10,564 nt of DNA from JANLQX01 sp031381685 (GTDB lineage Bacteria > Actinomycetota > Acidimicrobiia > Acidimicrobiales > JANYDT01): NCBI GenBank assembly GCA_031381685.1, contig JANMYF010000131.1, positions 1-10,564 on the forward strand. The letters are read 5' to 3'. Made by a program: the position numbers and the translations under genes. The notes under the pieces were generated by a model. It did no database searches, had not been told where the DNA came from, and was given only the letters and a program-made list of their open reading frames with translations. Below are positions 6,529 to 10,564 of this stretch, in pieces (the first letter of the stretch is position 1; each line of letters opens with the position of its first letter).

Positions 6529-6966
6529 CGCCACCGGATCGAGCGGGGGCAGGCGACCGTGGAGCTCGCCCTCGTGCTGCCCGTGGTCGCCGTGGTCGCC
6601 ATGGCGCTGCTCGATCTCGGTCTCGTGCTGCGTGACAACGTCCTCTGCGTCCATGCCGCACGAGAAGCGGCGCGGGCCCTCGCCGTCGGCGAGGACCCCG
6701 TCAGTGCTGCTCGTCGTCGGAGTGGACTCGGATCGGCGCTCTCGGTCAGTGCCGATGCTTCGACCGGCACGGCCACGGTGGAACTCGACCTCGCCGCAAG
6801 ACTTCCGGTGCTCGGTCGTCTGCTGCGGGGAGCAAAGCTCCGCCAGTCGGCCACGATGCGGATGGAGGTGATGCGAGCGCCGCCTCGCTCACCCGAGGGC
6901 CGCACGGAGGAAGGCGAGGGCGAGCTCTTTGTCGAGCGGCTCGTTTCCGTTGCCGCACTTCGGTGA
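6526..6966 (+). CDS. tadE: TadE-like pseudopilin / minor pilin
   Basis: A 146-residue protein. The short leader ends at G8, then Q9-A-T-V-E13, a prepilin site with Glu at +5 like that of Flp. The hydrophobic helix follows at about 14-34 (LALVLPVVAVVAMALLDLGL), then the TadE-typical amphipathic stretch CVHAAREAARALA near 44-56, where the AREAARA pattern is characteristic. A beta-rich periplasmic or exported region fills about 70-115. The start is GTG 6526 with AAGGCGAG upstream, inside the duplicated segment. The last roughly 26 residues overlap the 3' end of the convergent helicase gene, are charged, and may be a recent extension. TadE-type minor pilins are needed for Flp pilus assembly; the M. 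tuberculosis positional equivalent is Rv3655c. No TadG or Rv3654c-like gene follows. Confidence 0.85.
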   Translation: MRHRIERGQATVELALVLPVVAVVAMALLDLGLVLRDNVLCVHAAREAARALAVGEDPVSAARRRSGLGSALSVSADASTGTATVELDLAARLPVLGRLLRGAKLRQSATMRMEVMRAPPRSPEGRTEEGEGELFVERLVSVAALR

Positions 6967-9201
6967 CTGCACGCACGACGGGCAGCCGTTGGTGCACGGA
7001 CATGCGGCCAGAACGTCGCGGGTCGCTCCAAGGTGCGCAGCGGCTGCGGCAAAGCCGAGCTCGGCCACGCCGGAGCCGCCGGGGTAGCCGTCGTAGATCA
7101 CCACGGTCGGCTTGCCGGTTTGGGGGTGGGCCGCGATCGAAACGCCGCCGACGTCCCACCTGTCGCAGATGGCGAACAGCGGAAGCACACCGATACCGCA
7201 GTGCTCGGCGGCGTGCAGGGCACCGGGCAGCGCTGCCGCTCCGCCGTCGACCAGGCCGACGCGCTCGAGCACCGAGTCGGGCACCTCGTACCAAACGCCC
7301 CGGGTCACGAGCGAGCTGGGCTCGAGGTCCAGCGGCTCGAGCGCGAGCGTCGCTCCGGTGGATATCCGGATGCGCTGGAATCCGGTGATCGTCTCGGTCA
7401 CATCGACCGGCCCGACGTACACGGTGAGCCGACCGACGCGCTTCGTCGCCTGCACCCCGAGGAACGTCACGTCGGTCATCGAGCGGACACGGGTGTACTC
7501 GTCCACGCTGGTGGCCTCCGCCTCGGCCACGAGTTCATCGAGATCGAGATCCGTGATTCGATACTGCTGACCCTGATGGAGGTAAAGAGCACCGGTGTGC
7601 ACGGAACTCGGTGCTCGAGCAGCGTCGACGGTGCCGACAATGCGGTCGTTGTTCCGGACGTCGACGATCCGCACCTCACCGCCGCTGCTTGACCGCAGCG
7701 AGATGCCGACGGCGGGCGAGCCGCGACCGGCCCACACGGCGCGTCCGTTCACCACCCGGAGTTGATCGGCGAGGACGAGCCGCCGCACGCCGTCTTCGAA
7801 GGCTTCGTCGAGGGGAACGGTGCCGAGTCGGTCGACCGAAGCCGAGGCGCCGGCCCACGTCTCGGCCTCGGAGAGCTGCAGGGGGAGTTCGTGGGCCGCG
7901 CACGCCAGGTGGGGCACAAGCACGAACGGGTTCGCCGGGTTCACCACCGACGGTTCGGCGGGTCGGGCGACGAGCTCCCGAGGATGATCGGCGTACCACT
8001 GGTCGAGCGCGTCGTTGCCGACGACCAGAAGCGCGAGGCTCTCCTCAGCCCGACGTCCGGCGCGCCCGATCTGCTGTCGGAACGACGCGATGGTTCCCGG
8101 GAAGCCGTTGCAGATACACGCGTCGAGACCCCCGATGTCGACGCCGAGCTCGAGCGCGCTCGTCGCTGCGACACCGAGCAGGTGTCCCGACGTCAGTCCC
8201 GCTTCGAGCTCGCGCCGCTCCGACGCGAGCAGACCGCCGCGGTAGGAGCGAATGCGGGGACTCAGTTCGTCGTCGACGATGCGCGCCGCCCGGGCCGCCA
8301 CGAGCTCGGCCGACCGACGTCCACCCGTGAAGGCGATCGTCCGGCGTCCCGCCGTCACGAGACCGGCGAGGAGGTTCGCGGTCGTTGCGTTCGGAGAGAC
8401 GGGTGCCCCATCGTCGGCGATCGCCGGACGCCACACGGCGAGCAGACGCGATCCGGAGGGCGAGCCATCGTCATCGACCACGCTCACGTCGAGGCCGCAG
8501 ATCTCCGCCGCGAGGGCGGCGGGTTCGCCGATGGTGGCGGACGCGAAGATGAATGTTGGCGACGAGCCGTAGTGCGCGCACACGCGGCGCAAGCGGCGAA
8601 GGATCTGGGCGAGATGGGATCCAAATACGCCGCGGTAAGCGTGGAGTTCATCGATCACGACGTAGCGGAGCCGGTGCAGAAACTTCGACCAGCGGCCGTG
8701 AAAGGGGAGCAGCCCGAGGTGGAGCATCTCCGGGTTGGTGAGCACGGTGGTGGCGTTCTTGCGTGCCCATTGCCGCGCATCGTCGGGGGTGTCTCCGTCG
8801 TAGGTGACGGGAACCAGGCCGGGAACGCCGAGCGCTCCGAGCGCACGCAGTTGATCCTGGGCGAGGGCCTTCGTCGGGAACAGCAACAGGCTCGTCGCCG
8901 TGCCGCCCGAGGTCAGGGCGGCGTCGGCGAGCGGCACCTGGAAACAGCGTGACTTCCCCGAAGCCTTGCCGGTCGCGATGACCACACTGCGTCCGCCGAG
9001 GGCGAGATCGATCGCTTCGCTCTGATGGCTCCAAAGCCCGCCGGCGACCTCGGGGACGTAGCGCTCGAGCCGCGGGTCCACCGCGGCTCGGAGACCGGCG
9101 TGGCGGGCGACCCGCGGCGGGAGGCGTTCGAGGTGCACGAGCTGGTCGAACTCGTGTCCGGCCCGCAGCGCCGAAAGGATCTGGGTGAGGTCGAGGCTCA
9201 T
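6889..9201 (-). CDS. DEAD/DEAH-box helicase with C-terminal Cys cluster (MrfA/YprA/Hrq1 family)
   Basis: A 770-residue SF2 helicase. In order: Q-motif-like LWSHQSEAI (56-64), Walker A ATGKASGKS (76-84, K83), PTKALAQDQ (109-117), TNPEML (155-160), DEAH-type Walker B DELH (184-187), SAT motif III (221-223), ATSALELGVDI (346-356) and motif VI QQIGRAGRR (376-384). The C-terminal half ends in the MZB/DUF1998 metal-binding region with C734, C736, C740, C743 and C749. This is the layout of Bacillus MrfA (YprA), a 3'-5' helicase for repair of mitomycin-type DNA damage, and of yeast Hrq1; M. tuberculosis Rv3649 is the likely counterpart and also sits near the tad locus. Start ATG 9201-9199 with GGCGGGG just upstream. 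It probably acts in excision of bulky lesions or crosslinks (family knowledge). Its 3' end overlaps tadE by 78 bp on the opposite strand. Confidence 0.9.
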   Translation of the reverse strand: MSLDLTQILSALRAGHEFDQLVHLERLPPRVARHAGLRAAVDPRLERYVPEVAGGLWSHQSEAIDLALGGRSVVIATGKASGKSRCFQVPLADAALTSGGTATSLLLFPTKALAQDQLRALGALGVPGLVPVTYDGDTPDDARQWARKNATTVLTNPEMLHLGLLPFHGRWSKFLHRLRYVVIDELHAYRGVFGSHLAQILRRLRRVCAHYGSSPTFIFASATIGEPAALAAEICGLDVSVVDDDGSPSGSRLLAVWRPAIADDGAPVSPNATTANLLAGLVTAGRRTIAFTGGRRSAELVAARAARIVDDELSPRIRSYRGGLLASERRELEAGLTSGHLLGVAATSALELGVDIGGLDACICNGFPGTIASFRQQIGRAGRRAEESLALLVVGNDALDQWYADHPRELVARPAEPSVVNPANPFVLVPHLACAAHELPLQLSEAETWAGASASVDRLGTVPLDEAFEDGVRRLVLADQLRVVNGRAVWAGRGSPAVGISLRSSSGGEVRIVDVRNNDRIVGTVDAARAPSSVHTGALYLHQGQQYRITDLDLDELVAEAEATSVDEYTRVRSMTDVTFLGVQATKRVGRLTVYVGPVDVTETITGFQRIRISTGATLALEPLDLEPSSLVTRGVWYEVPDSVLERVGLVDGGAAALPGALHAAEHCGIGVLPLFAICDRWDVGGVSIAAHPQTGKPTVVIYDGYPGGSGVAELGFAAAAAHLGATRDVLAACPCTNGCPSCVQSPKCGNGNEPLDKELALAFLRAALG

Positions 9202-9220
9202 GCTGCCCCGCCGGAGGTGA

Positions 9221-9241
9221 CCGGGTGCAGCTGCGCACCGG
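9221..9241. other. Small imperfect hairpin between OB-fold gene and helicase
   Basis: CCG and GTGC on the left pair with GCAC and CGG on the right around AGCTGC, with one bulged G. This 7-bp interrupted stem lies in the 82-bp gap between the OB-fold stop and the helicase start. No T-run follows on either strand, so an intrinsic terminator is unlikely. It could be an attenuation or protein-binding site, or chance in GC-rich DNA. Confidence 0.2.
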
Positions 9242-9283
9242 CCCGGGACGGTCCGGCGATTCCGTCGATCGGACGGGGCAGGC

Positions 9284-9652
9284 TCAGTCTTTCCCCAACA
9301 GTTCGTACGCCGGATTGAGCATCCTCAGCCGACGACTGCCCGGTGCAAGCGGGAGCGCCCGGCCCTTCACGGCGAGGCGCCGACCGGGGGCGACGCCGGC
9401 GATCGAACGCCTCCCGGTCCACATCACCACGAGGCTGTCGTCGCCATCGGACATCGTGACCTCGAGCCAGGACGAGTCCTTGTGGGGCACGATCCGGATC
9501 GACGAGATCTGTCCGACCGCGGTGACTTCCGTGCGCGGCGGGATCTCCGAGATCGGCACCTGCCCCCGCTGGGCGCAGAACGCGCGCAGGCGCTTGGCGT
9601 CGTCCTCTTCGACGGAGGTCGACAGGCGGGCGAGCAGAGAGCGGATACCCAT
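9284..9652 (-). CDS. Small OB-fold nucleic-acid-binding protein
   Basis: A 122-residue protein, ATG at 9652-9650. The first 40 residues are mostly helical and charged (MGIRSLLARLSTSVEEDDAKR). An OB-fold-like barrel follows at about 40-118: EVTAVGQISSIRIV, WLEVTMSDGDDSLVVMWTG, GRRLAVKGRALPL and LRMLNPAYELL give the five-strand alternation, with the G-x-I and 'V.M.DG...L...W.G.R.I.G..PG..L...G' pattern of OB-fold tRNA/helicase-type anti-codon binding domains. No catalytic residues are apparent. It matches Rv2694c of M. tuberculosis in size and in lying beside paired TrkA genes. A single-stranded DNA or RNA binding role is likely but no partner is shown; the helicase downstream on the same strand is a candidate (inference). 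It starts 31 bp after the TrkA stop; no strong ribosome binding site is visible. Confidence 0.75.
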   Translation of the reverse strand: MGIRSLLARLSTSVEEDDAKRLRAFCAQRGQVPISEIPPRTEVTAVGQISSIRIVPHKDSSWLEVTMSDGDDSLVVMWTGRRSIAGVAPGRRLAVKGRALPLAPGSRRLRMLNPAYELLGKD

Positions 9653-9683
9653 CAGAGTCGGGCGGGGGTTGAAGGGAGGCTCA

Positions 9684-10340
9684 TCACAGCGCCAACAGGC
9701 CGGCCAACTGGTCTTCGACTTCGCCCGTCACCAGGGCGATGACTTCGTCGCCGGCGGCGAGCGTGGTGTCACCGTGCGGAACGATGACGTGCCGGGCGCG
9801 AACTACTGCGACGATCGAGGCGTCGCGCGGCACGCCGAGTTGGGCGAGCGACTTGCCGACCGCCGGTGAGTCGGGGGCGAGGGTCAGTTCGACGAGACGG
9901 GCGCCGCCGTCGAGGCTGAGCAGCCGCACGAGCGACCCCACGGAAACCGCCTCCTCCACGAGCGCGGTGAGGAGGTGTGGCGTGGAAACGGCAACATCGA
10001 CACCCCACGTTTCGTCGAAGAGCCAGTGGTTCTTCGGGTTGTTCACCCGAGCGATCACCCGGGGCACCGCGAACTCCTGCTTGGCCAGCAGCGAGATGAC
10101 GAGGTTGTCCTCGTCGTCGCCGGTCGCCGCGACCATCACGTCGACGTCGCCGATCCCCGCCAGGTCGAGGGATTCGTACTCGCACGCGTCGATCGCGTGC
10201 CAGTGCACGTCGACGCTGGAGCGGAGTCGGTCGACGACCCTCGCTTCCTTCTCGAGAAGGTGTACCTCGTGACCCGCGGCTGCGAGATCGCGGGCGATGA
10301 ACGTACCGACGGCTCCGGCCCCGGCGATGGCAACTCTCAT
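9684..10340 (-). CDS. trkA: TrkA-family K+ transport regulatory NAD-binding protein (CeoC-like)
   Basis: A 218-residue KTN/RCK protein. TrkA-N occupies about 1-118: nucleotide-binding GAGAVG at 7-12, acidic E30 ending the second strand (VHLLE), ATGDDEDNLVISLLAKQ in mid-domain, and RVNNPKNHWLFDETWGVDV near 103-121, strongly typical of TrkA. TrkA-C covers about 140-216 (VELTLAPDSPAVGKSLAQLG, then HGDTTLAAGDEVIALV). It binds NAD(H) and gates a Trk/Ktr potassium channel at the inner membrane. ATG at 10340-10338. It follows a second TrkA on the same strand with 26 bp between them; M. tuberculosis carries the same pair as ceoB and ceoC (Rv2691, Rv2692). No Trk membrane subunit is in the window. Confidence 0.93.
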   Translation of the reverse strand: MRVAIAGAGAVGTFIARDLAAAGHEVHLLEKEARVVDRLRSSVDVHWHAIDACEYESLDLAGIGDVDVMVAATGDDEDNLVISLLAKQEFAVPRVIARVNNPKNHWLFDETWGVDVAVSTPHLLTALVEEAVSVGSLVRLLSLDGGARLVELTLAPDSPAVGKSLAQLGVPRDASIVAVVRARHVIVPHGDTTLAAGDEVIALVTGEVEDQLAGLLAL

Positions 10341-10366
10341 GATCGGATCTCTTCTTCGCTCAGTGC

Positions 10367-10564
10367 TCAGTGGCTCGACGGCCCGTGGAGGAGCCGGTGT
10401 TCGAGATCGGCTTCGGCGCCCGACGACAAAACGAGGTGCAAGATGTCGCCTTCCTGACCGATCAGCCCGCCATCGCCGACCTGGGCGGAGCCGGCTCGCG
10501 AAACGGCGGCGATGAGAATCCGGCCCGGATCAGCAAGCTGATCGAGACGATGTCCCGCCCACAC
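10367..10564 (-). CDS. C-terminal part of a second TrkA-family protein (cut by window edge)
   Basis: The last 65 codons of a minus-strand gene whose start lies beyond the right edge; GTG at 10564-10562 is an internal codon. The visible part is the end of a TrkA-C (RCK_C) domain: GRILIAAVSRAG, then GGLIGQEGDILHLVLS, where the 'EGD.L...L' signature closes the domain, then a short tail ending in PSSH. It resembles the end of CeoB-type TrkA proteins and precedes the complete TrkA by 26 bp, so the two form a tandem pair that may assemble as a hetero-oligomeric ring on a potassium channel (inference). Confidence 0.8.
   Translation of the reverse strand: MWAGHRLDQLADPGRILIAAVSRAGSAQVGDGGLIGQEGDILHLVLSSGAEADLEHRLLHGPSSH

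Noticed and set aside
7762..8952. Long plus-strand open frame of 396 codons opposite the helicase
   Set aside because: Helicase motifs on the minus strand are complete over the same bases; the plus frame is a codon-bias shadow.
10..10564. Possible in-frame UGA selenocysteine codons near the selC gene
   Set aside because: All genes here end at positions that fit their family lengths; no extended homologous frame beyond a TGA was evident.

Overview
The window is GC-rich, densely packed DNA with GTG and ATG starts, ATGA/GTGA stop-start overlaps and no insertion sequence, CRISPR array or rRNA. The gene content points to a high-GC actinomycete (Actinomycetota), possibly Acidimicrobiia, though the class is inference. 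Two neighbourhoods known from Mycobacterium tuberculosis are recognisable here: the Flp/Tad pilus block next to a Hrq1/MrfA-type helicase (compare Rv3660c-Rv3655c and Rv3649), and an OB-fold protein next to paired TrkA potassium regulators (compare Rv2694c and Rv2691/Rv2692).

Left part (10-2411, plus strand): a zinc-ribbon SAM methyltransferase overlaps by ATGA with an FAD-dependent, amine-oxidase/protoporphyrinogen-oxidase-like protein. The pair looks like the tail of a sugar or cell-surface glycan modification operon that starts before the window. At 2464-2559 on the minus strand lies a selenocysteine tRNA (selC, anticodon UCA, long variable arm, encoded CCA), alone between two plus-strand operons, so the organism probably makes selenoproteins.

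Middle part (2782-6966, plus strand): a compact Tad pilus operon. Its order is a CpaE/TadZ-like protein with a degenerate P-loop, the TadA/CpaF ATPase, one polypeptide carrying both TadB-like and TadC-like T2SSF modules, a 67-residue Flp pilin and a TadE-like pseudopilin. TadA should power the TadB-C platform that assembles Flp, with TadE as minor pilin; both pilins carry a G|xxxxE prepilin peptidase site, but no peptidase gene is in the window. The last 50 bp around the pilin stop are duplicated 61 bp downstream, between flp and tadE. This duplication, the TadB-TadC fusion and a small inverted repeat over the pilin ribosome binding site are the most unusual features here.

Right part (6889 to the right edge, minus strand): a 770-residue DEAD/DEAH helicase with a C-terminal cysteine cluster (MrfA/YprA/Hrq1 family), an OB-fold protein, a complete TrkA and the C-terminus of a second TrkA cut by the window edge. 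The helicase converges on tadE and their 3' ends overlap by 78 bp. No gene-free stretch exceeds 300 bases; the longest, 2560-2781, separates selC from the pilus operon and shows no convincing promoter. I see no clearly new defence or mobile system; the notable points are architectural variants of known systems.
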